Shown here: piece by piece, positions 51,810 to 59,348 of the stretch | How the letters are laid out: each line of letters starts with the position of its first letter | Numbering within the stretch: the first letter of the stretch is position 1 | Assembly: GCA_963754285.1 (NCBI GenBank) | Contig: CAVWFN010000007.1 | Span: 1 to 64,000, forward strand | Direction: 5' to 3' | DNA: 64,000 nucleotides | Source of the DNA: RYN-133 sp963754285 | Lineage (GTDB): Bacteria > Actinomycetota > Actinomycetes > Mycobacteriales > Jatrophihabitantaceae | The notes under the pieces: generated by a model | The model's input: only the letters and a program-made list of their open reading frames with translations | Told to the model about the DNA's origin: nothing | The model's database searches: none | Made by a program: the position numbers and the translations under genes

Positions 51810-52625
51810 GTGACGACTGGCGAGAACCGTGGCCGTCCGACGCAACGCCTCGTCCTGATCGCAGTCGCCGCGGTCGTGGTCGTGGTTGCTGCCGTCGTCC
51901 TCGTCCTGCGAACCACCGGTGACACCAGCTCATCACCGCCGGGCGCGTTTGCTCCGGCGCAACTGCGCAACATCGTGTGGAGGGATCCGCACAGCGTGGG
52001 AACGGTCGTCTACACAGGCACCACCATCCGCACATACGACGGGTGTCAGGCTCGACTCTCGCGATTGATCATCCGCGACAACCGCCTGATCGAAGGCAGC
52101 ACGCTCAGTCCGGACGGCGCTTGCAGCGGACTTGGTGCGCCGCAATCGAGGGAGGAAGCTCGCGCGAGACAGTTGGCGCAGAACCGCCTCGCTCGCTTCT
52201 ACCGATTCATCCGCGGGCCGACAATGTGGACGCGCGTGCGCAACGTGCTCGTCCTGGAAACACCCAGGCTGGGAACGCTGCGACTGATGGCGAGCGGCCC
52301 TGCCCCGACCCTGACCGGCACGAAATGGCACCTGGTCGACTTCAGACGCCCCCGGATCGGCGACCGTGATCCTTCGGCGCCACTGAGCCTGTCGGTGACG
52401 CCTCGAGGGACGTTCCGGTTCGCGCTGATGTGCGGCGCCGTCGAGGGCCGCGCGCAGGTGGCCGCCACCAGCATTCAATTCAGCGAGGTCAAGGCCAGCC
52501 CGTGTACCGATCCCACCAGCATCGACATCACTTCCCTCGTCGAGGCCGGTAGCGCGCAGTACTCGATCGCCGGCGACGAACTGATCATCGACACCAGGAC
52601 CAGGTTGCTCATCTACAAGCCGTGA
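51810..52625 (+). CDS. Membrane-anchored protein with two META/HslJ-like domains
   Basis: About 271 residues. An N-terminal membrane anchor (LVLIAVAAVVVVVAAVVLVL) leads to two related beta domains. The second is the clearer META/HslJ match: LTGTKWHLVDFRRPRIGD, GTFRFALMCGAVEGRAQVAA, IQFSEVKASPCTDP and ELIIDTRTRLLIYK. The first (QLRNIVWRDPHSVGTVVYTG, TYDGCQARLSRLIIRDNRLI, LSPDGACSG) repeats the plan. The gene may start at GTG 51762, 51801 or 51810; 51810 has GGGGTGAG nearby. Function unknown, possibly envelope stress. Confidence 0.72.
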   Translation: MTTGENRGRPTQRLVLIAVAAVVVVVAAVVLVLRTTGDTSSSPPGAFAPAQLRNIVWRDPHSVGTVVYTGTTIRTYDGCQARLSRLIIRDNRLIEGSTLSPDGACSGLGAPQSREEARARQLAQNRLARFYRFIRGPTMWTRVRNVLVLETPRLGTLRLMASGPAPTLTGTKWHLVDFRRPRIGDRDPSAPLSLSVTPRGTFRFALMCGAVEGRAQVAATSIQFSEVKASPCTDPTSIDITSLVEAGSAQYSIAGDELIIDTRTRLLIYKP

Positions 52626-53368
52626 GCGTCCGCGGCGGACATCAGTGTCGTTGCCGCCGTCAGGGTCGGGCTTGCATCGGTGAGGTGGGCGAGAAGGTCG
52701 TCTGCTGCGGTGCGCAGAGCCTCGTCGCTCATCGGGTCGAGAGCGTCGAGGATGAAGATCGCTGCTGTGGTGTCGTCGCGGAGCTGGGTACGGGTGGTTT
52801 GCCGCCAGTTCCATCGTCGACACGTGACGCCGTCGTCGTCGCACCAGATGACTTCGCCGGGATCGGGGTGCTCGCTGAGGGGTTCGCCGTTGGCGGTCGT
52901 GACGAAGATTTCGTCGCCGGTCGCGCGCACCAGTTGTGGCGCGCCGACGTAGCGGTCGAGGTCTTCACCGCCGAGCGGTACGTGATGACGGACGGAGACG
53001 GCGTTGTAGGTGTCGGTCAGCTGGTTGACACGCGGCAGGCCGCCATCGACTCGTCGCAGCAAGGCCTCGAGGCTGTTCCGGGTGCGTTGCGGTTTGGCAC
53101 CGAAGCCTCGATACGCGTCGCGCCACGCAGCGACGTGCGGAATCTGTTCGGCCGGTTGCGTCCGGAGAACGTCACGCGCATGCGCCTCAGCGGCGCGCAG
53201 CAGCTCGTCGCTGGCCGCGCTGCTGGGCGCCGGCACGATGCCGTCGACGGCAATCAGCAGCGCCCGGTAGTCGGGACGGAGTTCGAACACGGCCATGTCG
53301 ACGCCGGCGGCATCGACCAGCGTCTGCAGCTCGCCTGCTGAGCGCTGTGCGTCCTTGCTGTCGGTCAC
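52613..53368 (-). CDS. Stand-alone tRNA-synthetase B3/B4-domain protein
   Basis: A 251-residue protein consisting of the B3/B4 fold found in phenylalanyl-tRNA synthetase beta chains: PHVAAWRDAYRGFGAKPQRT, RNSLEALLRRVDGGLPRVNQ, LTDTYNAVSVRHHVPLGGED, then ATGDEIFVTTANGE and VTCRRWNWRQTTRTQL. No synthetase catalytic domain is present. Such proteins may bind tRNA or edit mischarged tRNA. GTG 53368 follows AGGAG by 7 bases. Converges with the META protein gene, overlapping 13 bases. Confidence 0.88.
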   Translation of the reverse strand: MTDSKDAQRSAGELQTLVDAAGVDMAVFELRPDYRALLIAVDGIVPAPSSAASDELLRAAEAHARDVLRTQPAEQIPHVAAWRDAYRGFGAKPQRTRNSLEALLRRVDGGLPRVNQLTDTYNAVSVRHHVPLGGEDLDRYVGAPQLVRATGDEIFVTTANGEPLSEHPDPGEVIWCDDDGVTCRRWNWRQTTRTQLRDDTTAAIFILDALDPMSDEALRTAADDLLAHLTDASPTLTAATTLMSAADAHGL

Positions 53369-53510
53369 GTGTCGGCTCCTGCCGGTCGGCCTACAGAATC
53401 GCATCATCAAGTCGCGGATCCGGTCAGGTATCGACCAGATCGACGGCTTGATCAAGCACGTCGGGCAACCAGTCGGGTGCGATACTGGTCGCGTCCGGGG
53501 GTGTGCGTTT

Positions 53511-53675
53511 ATGTGGATCATCATCGTGCTCGCCGCGATGGGCTGCGGCATGTACTGGTTCAAGGTGTATGCCGACGACATCGAGAGCGACAGCGAGGGC
53601 ATGGTCGAGCCCGGATCCCGGCAGCCCTACGGGCAGTGGGTCTTCACCGTCATTCGCGGCAAGTCCGGCAGATGA
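53511..53675 (+). CDS. Small membrane protein
   Basis: A 54-residue frame from the ATG at 53511, with an N-terminal hydrophobic segment (MWIIIVLAAMGCGMYWF) and a polar tail (YADDIESDSEGMVEPGSR). It looks like a small membrane peptide. A purine-rich GGGGG lies 11 bases upstream. It is not conserved to my knowledge, so confidence is moderate to low. Confidence 0.42.
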   Translation: MWIIIVLAAMGCGMYWFKVYADDIESDSEGMVEPGSRQPYGQWVFTVIRGKSGR

Positions 53676-53737
53676 CGCCATCGATGACACTGGGCAGAAA
53701 CCGGTGTCGGGAGCACACTGGGAGATAGCGCTCACGG

Positions 53738-54457
53738 ATGGGGGTGGTCGACATGCTGACCGACCGAGTTCGTTCGGCTGAGTTTCTTCCGCTGCTCTCG
53801 CGCGGGAAACACCGCAGACCGTCCAAGGGCGCATGCGTGATGGAGTACGCGTCCTACCTGGCCGGCGAGAAGTGGAGCGACCATCCGTCGTGCACCCACC
53901 CGCTGCTCGCCGAACTGGCGCGACAGGTCAACGACTTCATCTCGGACGAGACTCGACAGAGCTTCGTCGAGTTCGTGCCCGACATGATCGGCCTCACCGG
54001 CAGTGATCTGCGATTCGACCTGCACATCGCACTCCGAGTGGCATGCACCGCGTTGCCGGTCGTGGACGAGTCGCGGCAGCAGATGATGGCCACGGCCGTG
54101 CTGACGTGTGAGCGCGTGCTGGCAGATCTGGACGGGCGTCCCGGCGCGCCGCTCAGTCAGGAGAGCAGCGATGCACTCGACCGCGCTCCTCGCGCGGCGG
54201 CGTGGGCGCGCCGCTTCACGAACAACCTCTCGGTGTCACATCGGGTCTTCCGCCGGGCCGCGGCGCCGACCATCGTCCGCTACGGGGTGCAAGGTGTCGC
54301 ACACGCCTGCGTCCCCGACTCGGATGCGCTGCTGCGCGAGATGCTGGTCGGAGCGATCGCCGACTGCAAGAAGTTGCGTGCACCGAAGACGAGCATTCGC
54401 CGCTGGTCCGGCTCGCAGAACGAAGAGCACTTGATCGGTAGTTCGTCTCGTTCCTGA
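53738..54457 (+). CDS. Conserved hypothetical protein
   Basis: A 239-residue soluble, mostly helical protein. The most striking part is GKHRRPSKGACVMEYASYLA, GEKWSDHPSCTHPLLAELAR, with conserved cysteines and histidines; IALRVACTALPVVDESRQQM and TCERVLADLDGRP follow. It belongs to a recurring actinobacterial family of unknown function; the C/H-rich start could bind metal. GTG or ATG start at 53738; a second ATG is at 53753. Confidence 0.78.
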   Translation: MGVVDMLTDRVRSAEFLPLLSRGKHRRPSKGACVMEYASYLAGEKWSDHPSCTHPLLAELARQVNDFISDETRQSFVEFVPDMIGLTGSDLRFDLHIALRVACTALPVVDESRQQMMATAVLTCERVLADLDGRPGAPLSQESSDALDRAPRAAAWARRFTNNLSVSHRVFRRAAAPTIVRYGVQGVAHACVPDSDALLREMLVGAIADCKKLRAPKTSIRRWSGSQNEEHLIGSSSRS

Positions 54458-54475
54458 CCGACGATTGGCGATCGC

Positions 54476-56173
54476 CTACGGGCTAACGGTTTCTGGCAGC
54501 TTGCCGGTTGCCCCGAGCTTGAAGCCGATGATCATCGGCTGCTCGGTCTTGGTCAGCGGGACGCCCGCGCCGGCGATCACGTAATCGCCGTCAACGGCGA
54601 CCGGCGCGTTGGTTCCAGCGGTCAGCGCGATCGTGCGCAGGACGGCGCCGGTCGTCGAATTGAGCGCATACAGATGGCCGTTGAACGTCGTGGTCAATAC
54701 GACGTCGTTGGTGACCGCCGCGGCGCCGTAGGGCGACGACGGCAGATGGGTGTCCCACTCGACCTGACCCGTGCCTTGGTTGACCGCGACGACCTCGCCG
54801 GTGGCCTTGAAGATGGCCGAGACGGCGGCGGTCTTCGAGATGGAGCAGCCAGTGCCCGTCGCGCACACCGGTGTGGCGAGGTCGTTGACCGCGGCGAACG
54901 TTGTCGACCCGTTGCTCGCCAGCTGGGTCACGATGCCGCCGTAGACGCCCGGCTCGAGGCAGAACTGTTTGGGCAGCGTCGAGTGCGTGCTCGGAGCGGC
55001 ATTCTCGGTCTGCTGCCCGTCGTGGTCATGGCCGTTGTGCAACCCGACGGGACGTGTCCAGATCGGCTTGCCGGTGTCGGCGTCGAGCTCGACGATCACG
55101 CCCGCCTTGCCGCCGTCGATCACCACCGGCCGCGAATTCGCGGTGGTGAGCACCGGCGGATTTTGCAGGTCCCAGTCGTACAAGTCGTGCGGGGTGAGCT
55201 GGTAGTACCAAAGCAGCTTGCCTTGTGGGCTCAGCTTGACGAGCGAGTCGGTGTAGAGATCGGGGCCGGGCCGGCTCGTCCCCCATGGATAGCTCGGGGT
55301 GCCGAACACCGGGCCGGGGTTGCCGACCCCGATGTAGACGTTGCCGTCGGCGTCGAACGAGGGCGGGTACCACTGCCCTCCCCCGGAGTTGATCGCCGGT
55401 TTCCCCCACAGGTTCTGCACCTCGTCCCAGCTCCACCGCGGCACGCCGGTTGCGGCGTTGAGCGCCCAGAGTGTGCCTTTGCCGTTCCCCAGGTACTGGC
55501 CGACGGTTGCGTTGGCCGGCAGCGTCGACACGTACACCGTGTCGCGGTTGTAGCCCGGGGCCATGGCGATGCCCTCGTGATCGTTGCGGATCAGCGTCCT
55601 GGTCCACAGTTGCCGGCCGGTGGCCGCCGACAGCGCGAACGCCGCGCGACTGGTCGCTCCGTACACGGTGCCGTCGACGACCGTCACGCCGTCGGGCCCA
55701 CCGTTGGGCGAGCCGTACACATGCCGCCACAGAACCTTGCCGGTGGCGAGGCGGATCGCCATCACATTCGACTGCAGGTCCTGCACGTAGACGACGCCGT
55801 CCACGACAACCGGGGTACTCGCAAACGCGCCATCGGTCTGCGTCGTTGGTATGCGCAGCGGGACGGTCCACGCGACGCCGAGGCGCGACACGTTCGCACT
55901 GGTGATCGTGCTGGCCACATCGCGGGTGTTCGCCACATTGCCGCCGGGCAGCGACCAGCCCGCCGCAACCGCAGGATTGCCGTGCGACGCGGGCGCCGGA
56001 GCTCCTTGGCCCACCTCGCCTCCGGTCGTCGGCTTGGTGGCGCACACCAACGGCGTCAGCTTGGTGCGCTTGTTGGGATTGCCGGACGACCCACAGCCGG
56101 CGACGGTGGCGGCCAGAACTACACAGATGCATACCGTCGAGGGCCGCCACCGGACGCCGACCGCACATCCCAT
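54476..56173 (-). CDS. PQQ-type beta-propeller lipoprotein
   Basis: A 565-residue exported lipoprotein (lipobox TVAGC) with repeated eight-bladed propeller motifs: YVQDLQSNVMAIRLATGKVL, FALSAATGRQLWTRTLIRND, LWALNAATGVPRWSWDEV, LSPQGKLLWYYQLTPHDLYD and GHLYALNSTTGAVLRTIALT. The blades carry the A/G-x-D/N-x-x-T-G-K-x-x-W pattern. Catalytic residues of PQQ dehydrogenases are only partly evident, so it may be a quinoprotein dehydrogenase or a BamB-like propeller. Its ATG is immediately preceded by a 34-base perfect hairpin. It follows a secreted sugar-dehydrogenase-like gene. Confidence 0.86.
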   Translation of the reverse strand: MGCAVGVRWRPSTVCICVVLAATVAGCGSSGNPNKRTKLTPLVCATKPTTGGEVGQGAPAPASHGNPAVAAGWSLPGGNVANTRDVASTITSANVSRLGVAWTVPLRIPTTQTDGAFASTPVVVDGVVYVQDLQSNVMAIRLATGKVLWRHVYGSPNGGPDGVTVVDGTVYGATSRAAFALSAATGRQLWTRTLIRNDHEGIAMAPGYNRDTVYVSTLPANATVGQYLGNGKGTLWALNAATGVPRWSWDEVQNLWGKPAINSGGGQWYPPSFDADGNVYIGVGNPGPVFGTPSYPWGTSRPGPDLYTDSLVKLSPQGKLLWYYQLTPHDLYDWDLQNPPVLTTANSRPVVIDGGKAGVIVELDADTGKPIWTRPVGLHNGHDHDGQQTENAAPSTHSTLPKQFCLEPGVYGGIVTQLASNGSTTFAAVNDLATPVCATGTGCSISKTAAVSAIFKATGEVVAVNQGTGQVEWDTHLPSSPYGAAAVTNDVVLTTTFNGHLYALNSTTGAVLRTIALTAGTNAPVAVDGDYVIAGAGVPLTKTEQPMIIGFKLGATGKLPETVSP

Positions 56174-56207
56174 CGTCTCCGGACGGCGCACTCGCCGTCC
56201 GGAGACG
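56174..56207 (-). terminator. Perfect hairpin enclosing the ribosome site of the PQQ gene
   Basis: CGTCTCCGGACGGCG at 56174-56188 pairs perfectly with CGCCGTCCGGAGACG at 56193-56207, 15 bp around CACT. It begins the base next to the ATG of the PQQ gene and contains its likely ribosome site (GGAGACG on the minus strand). It lies 16 bases after the upstream gene's stop. It could be an intercistronic terminator, an attenuator, or an RNA switch hiding the site. Confidence 0.75.
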
Positions 56208-56223
56208 AAGCGAACGGTTCGGG

Positions 56224-57255
56224 TCAGACCTTCACCCGGAAAACCTGTCCGGTGAGTTCACCGACGTAGACATAACCGCCCGACATGCCCAGACCGACAG
56301 TCGGGGCGACGAATCCCTTCATCAGCGGCATGAGCGGTCCACCCTCGGTGCTGAGCGAGAACACTTCACCGCCCGGGCCGTTGCCGCCGCGTCCGAGGAA
56401 CGAGCTCAGATACAGCTGCGTGCCCTGCACCGCAATGCCCATCAGGTCGGTGTGCGGACCGAAGGTGCGGAACGGCTTCGCGTACGCCCGGCACGTGCGG
56501 ATGCACGTCGGGAACCCGTAGTCCTTACCGGCCTGCACGTGCAGCACGAGGTCGGGCGGGTTGGCCGCTCCCGAGTCCTGACCGAGATCGGTCACGAACG
56601 GCGCATCGGAGTGTGGCCGGAACGCCATCTGCCATGGCTGCCGCATCCCCTTGGCAAACACCTGCAGATCGGAGCCATCAGGACGGAAGGACAAGATGTC
56701 GTAGACGTACGGTGACGTCGATCGCGGACCGTGGTCGTTTCCGTCGGTCAGGCCCACATCGGCGCCGACGTACAGGCGTCCGTTGGCGCCGAAGCCCACG
56801 CCGTTGAACCCGTCGAACCCAGCAGGAGCTGTGTAGATCGTGCGACGGCTGGTGAAGGTCGTGCCGTTCCAACCGCCCCACGACATCAGCTTCCAACTCG
56901 GCCCGTTCGCGGCGAGAACCGCGCCGCTGATGTACAGCCTGCCGTCGTGCCAGATGACGCCTGCCACGAACTTCAGCGGGCTCGAGATCAGCTTCGCGGT
57001 GCCGTTCTTGAGCACGTAGACGCCGCCGTTGGGCGGGCCCGAGCCCTCGGAGTCGCCGCCGTCACCGACGAAGATCTGCCCGTCGCCGAACGCGAACGAC
57101 GTCGGCGTCTTCAACCCGGACGCGACGAGTTCCACCTTGTTTCCGTTGGTCGAAGTCGGCGGTGGCGGACCGCCGGCCGCGTCGGCGGCCGGAACCGCCA
57201 ACGCAAACGCAGCAGCCGCGGCGACGCCGACGGTCGCAAATACGCGAATAGACAT
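56224..57255 (-). CDS. Secreted sorbosone-dehydrogenase-like beta-propeller
   Basis: A 343-residue exported protein with signal peptide TVGVAAAAAFALAVPAADA. The mature part is a GSDH/L-sorbosone-dehydrogenase-like propeller: VELVASGLKTPTSFAFGDGQ, IFVGDGGDSEGSGPPNGG, RPDGSDLQVFAKGMRQPWQM, AFRPHSDAPFVTDLGQDSGA and DLVLHVQAGKDYGFPTC, closely like PQQ-dependent sugar dehydrogenases. Two cysteines (CIRTC) may form a disulfide. GGGAGG precedes the ATG at 57255. Leads the operon with the PQQ-type lipoprotein. Confidence 0.86.
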   Translation of the reverse strand: MSIRVFATVGVAAAAAFALAVPAADAAGGPPPPTSTNGNKVELVASGLKTPTSFAFGDGQIFVGDGGDSEGSGPPNGGVYVLKNGTAKLISSPLKFVAGVIWHDGRLYISGAVLAANGPSWKLMSWGGWNGTTFTSRRTIYTAPAGFDGFNGVGFGANGRLYVGADVGLTDGNDHGPRSTSPYVYDILSFRPDGSDLQVFAKGMRQPWQMAFRPHSDAPFVTDLGQDSGAANPPDLVLHVQAGKDYGFPTCIRTCRAYAKPFRTFGPHTDLMGIAVQGTQLYLSSFLGRGGNGPGGEVFSLSTEGGPLMPLMKGFVAPTVGLGMSGGYVYVGELTGQVFRVKV

Positions 57256-57628
57256 TTGGGCCTCCCTGTGGTTATCAGCTACCGGATGCGTCGCGGCGCG
57301 TGGCGACTGTCCAGCGACCGGCTCCACCTGATGCGCCGCGCTACACGGGCGCACCGTACTGCGAGCGAAGTGCGGACACGGTGAAACTCCGATCGGTCTG
57401 CTCGACTTCATAGGAAGGGCAACTCGTTGCCGGCTTGCTCGTGCGACGGTCATTCTGGACATACCGTCGAAGTCGACGCGCTCGCGCTCGGATCTGCCAC
57501 GATCTGAGTGATCGACTTTGGAGACGTACCTACACCGCGGCTGGTATCAGGACGGCACGACGCGTCCAGCTCCGCTGGATGCGCCCTGCGTGTCCCTGCG
57601 TCTCGACCGACCAGACTCGCACCGAGCC
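57256..57628. promoter_or_regulatory. 373-base gap: upstream region of the propeller operon, and esterase terminator
   Basis: No convincing gene. CGCGTCCAGC at 57561-57570 pairs with GCTGGATGCG at 57574-57583 (one G-T pair, TCC loop), 46 bases past the esterase stop on the minus strand, so it may be that gene's terminator. The remaining part should carry the promoter of the propeller operon; no clear -10/-35 pair was seen. Confidence 0.45.
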
Positions 57629-58429
57629 TTATCGAAAGGCACGCTGCAGAAAGCGTAGGACGGTGGCCCCGAGCGGGTCGGGTTTCTCGTCGCGGAACAG
57701 ATGTCGTCCACCAGATACGACGCTGAGATCGACCGGCGCGCCGGCGGCGCGGTAGGCGTTGACCAGCTCCAGTGCTTGCGCGAACGGGACATCACTGTCG
57801 TCGGTGCCATGCATCACGAGCAGCGGTGGACTGTCCGCGCGAACGCGTCGGCATGGATTGGCCTGCGCGGCCAGATCGGGCACCGTCTGAACCGGCGCAC
57901 CGAGCAGCATGCTTTCCGGCGAGTCGGCCTGGTCTGTTCCTACTGCGCCCTGCGCTGCCATCGTGAGGAAGTTGATCGGCGCGTACCAGTCGATCAGCGC
58001 GCGCACCGAATCGACGCGGGACGCGACCGCAAGGCCCGCCATCAGCGCGAGGTATCCACCGGCGGACTCACCCCAGACCGCGAGGCGCGATGTGTCGACT
58101 CCGAAGTCGGCGCCGTGTTCGAGCAGCCACCACAGTGCGGCTTCGACGTCATCGACGCACGCCGGCCACAGGGCTTCGCTGCTCAGGCGATAGTCGACCG
58201 TGGCGACGGCGATGCCGTGGCGCGGGAGCCATTCGAACCCGCCGAGATCGATCAACGGTCGGGACAACATTGTGCGGTCGCCCATCCGGAACGCGCCGCC
58301 GTGAACGAATACGACCAGTGGCGGTGACGACACCCCGGTCGGCACGAACAGGTCCAGCATCAACGCACGCCCGGTGTTCGACAGCCGGTAGATCAGGTCG
58401 GGGTGTGCCTGGGTTCGGTCGCCGTTCAC
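57629..58429 (-). CDS. Alpha/beta-hydrolase esterase (HSL/BD-FAE-like)
   Basis: A 266-residue esterase: oxyanion motif VFVHGGAFRMGDRTM (H-G-G), IAVATVDYRLSSEALWP, nucleophile elbow LAVWGESAGGYLALMAGLA (G-E-S-A-G), acid MHGTDDSDVPFAQALE and histidine VSGGRHLFRDEKPDPLG. The set matches hormone-sensitive-lipase-like and kynurenine-formamidase-like esterases. Minus strand, 105 bases from the TetR gene's stop. Substrate unknown. Confidence 0.93.
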   Translation of the reverse strand: MNGDRTQAHPDLIYRLSNTGRALMLDLFVPTGVSSPPLVVFVHGGAFRMGDRTMLSRPLIDLGGFEWLPRHGIAVATVDYRLSSEALWPACVDDVEAALWWLLEHGADFGVDTSRLAVWGESAGGYLALMAGLAVASRVDSVRALIDWYAPINFLTMAAQGAVGTDQADSPESMLLGAPVQTVPDLAAQANPCRRVRADSPPLLVMHGTDDSDVPFAQALELVNAYRAAGAPVDLSVVSGGRHLFRDEKPDPLGATVLRFLQRAFR

Positions 58430-58534
58430 AGCACTGATCGTCTCGCAGGAGTACGCGGAACGCGTCGCGTCGTCTTGTTTGGCGGACCGGGCGGGACGTG
58501 GGCAGTCGGACGCGATGCCCGCAAGTCGAGTCGA

Positions 58535-59257
58535 TCAGGCCTGCAGCCGCAGCCCGGCGAGCAGCAACTCCAGCCCGGCACGGAATTGGTCGGCGTCGTC
58601 GTGCACGGCGAACTCGTCCACTATGTAGTGGACGAAGGGGAACTTCTCGGGATCGAGCCTGCGCCACTCGTCGGCGTAGTGCGCGATGAACTCGTCGCGG
58701 CTGATGTTGCCGTCGACGACTTCCTGGGGCGGCTCTTGCCCCAGGTCGGCGGCAACTCCGATGACGAACCCGACCACGGCCGACACCGCGTGAAAGCTCT
58801 GCCGCGGCGAGAGCCCGAGGCGCATGACCTGCTGACCGATCCGCTCGTACAGAGCGAGCCCGTTGGGTTGAGTTCCGGTCTCGCGCATGAAGTACATGCC
58901 GAGCCACGGACGGGCGACGATGGCGTCGAACAGGGTGACTGCGATAGCGCGAATGTTGTCGATCGGGTCGTCGCCGCCGGTGAACTTCTCGGTCGAGGTG
59001 AGGGCTTGTCCGAGCACGTGGTCGGTGGCACGGTCGAGCAACTCGTCGCGGCTCGAGACGTACCAGTAGATGCTGGCCACCCCGCCGCCGAGCCGGCCGG
59101 CCAGCGCCCGGAAGGTCAGCGCCGACTCGCCGGACTCGTCGAGGATCGCGACCGTCTCGGCGATGACGGCTTCGATCGAGTGCGAAGCGCGCCGCCGTCC
59201 CGGGTGCTCCTCGCGCCGCCGTCGCGTGCTGGTTCGCGGGCCGGTCATGGCGTCCAT
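58535..59257 (-). CDS. TetR-family regulator (TetR class C-terminal domain)
   Basis: A 240-residue repressor of the tetracycline-repressor subgroup. Helix-turn-helix: AVIAETVAILDESGESALTF, RALAGRLGGGVASIYWYVSS, RDELLDRATDHVLGQAL; this variant with I-Y-W-Y-V is typical of TetR-C-domain repressors. Divergent from an MFS exporter with twin operators between. ATG 59257, with an in-frame ATG at 59248 as alternative. Confidence 0.93.
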   Translation of the reverse strand: MDAMTGPRTSTRRRREEHPGRRRASHSIEAVIAETVAILDESGESALTFRALAGRLGGGVASIYWYVSSRDELLDRATDHVLGQALTSTEKFTGGDDPIDNIRAIAVTLFDAIVARPWLGMYFMRETGTQPNGLALYERIGQQVMRLGLSPRQSFHAVSAVVGFVIGVAADLGQEPPQEVVDGNISRDEFIAHYADEWRRLDPEKFPFVHYIVDEFAVHDDADQFRAGLELLLAGLRLQA

Positions 59258-59280
59258 CCCATCACATCTTGCGTCACATC

Positions 59281-59329
59281 GAACACTGTTCTATCGTATC
59301 GTACGTCGTTCGATACTCGAACACCGTTC
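59281..59329. promoter_or_regulatory. Twin palindromic operators between TetR and MFS genes
   Basis: GAACACTGTTC at 59281-59291 and GAACACCGTTC at 59319-59329 are near-identical 11-base dyads, 38 bases apart. A further TCGTTCGATACTCGA segment (59306-59320) adds partial symmetry. They lie between divergent start codons at 59257 and 59349, the classic arrangement for a TetR repressor and its pump. Confidence 0.72.
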
Positions 59330-59348
59330 GATCCTTCAGGAGGTGAGT

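Noticed and set aside
59070..59348. 93-codon N-terminal extension of the MFS exporter
   Set aside because: The upstream frame runs antisense over the TetR gene; the ATG at 59349 has an ideal ribosome site and matches the family N-terminus.
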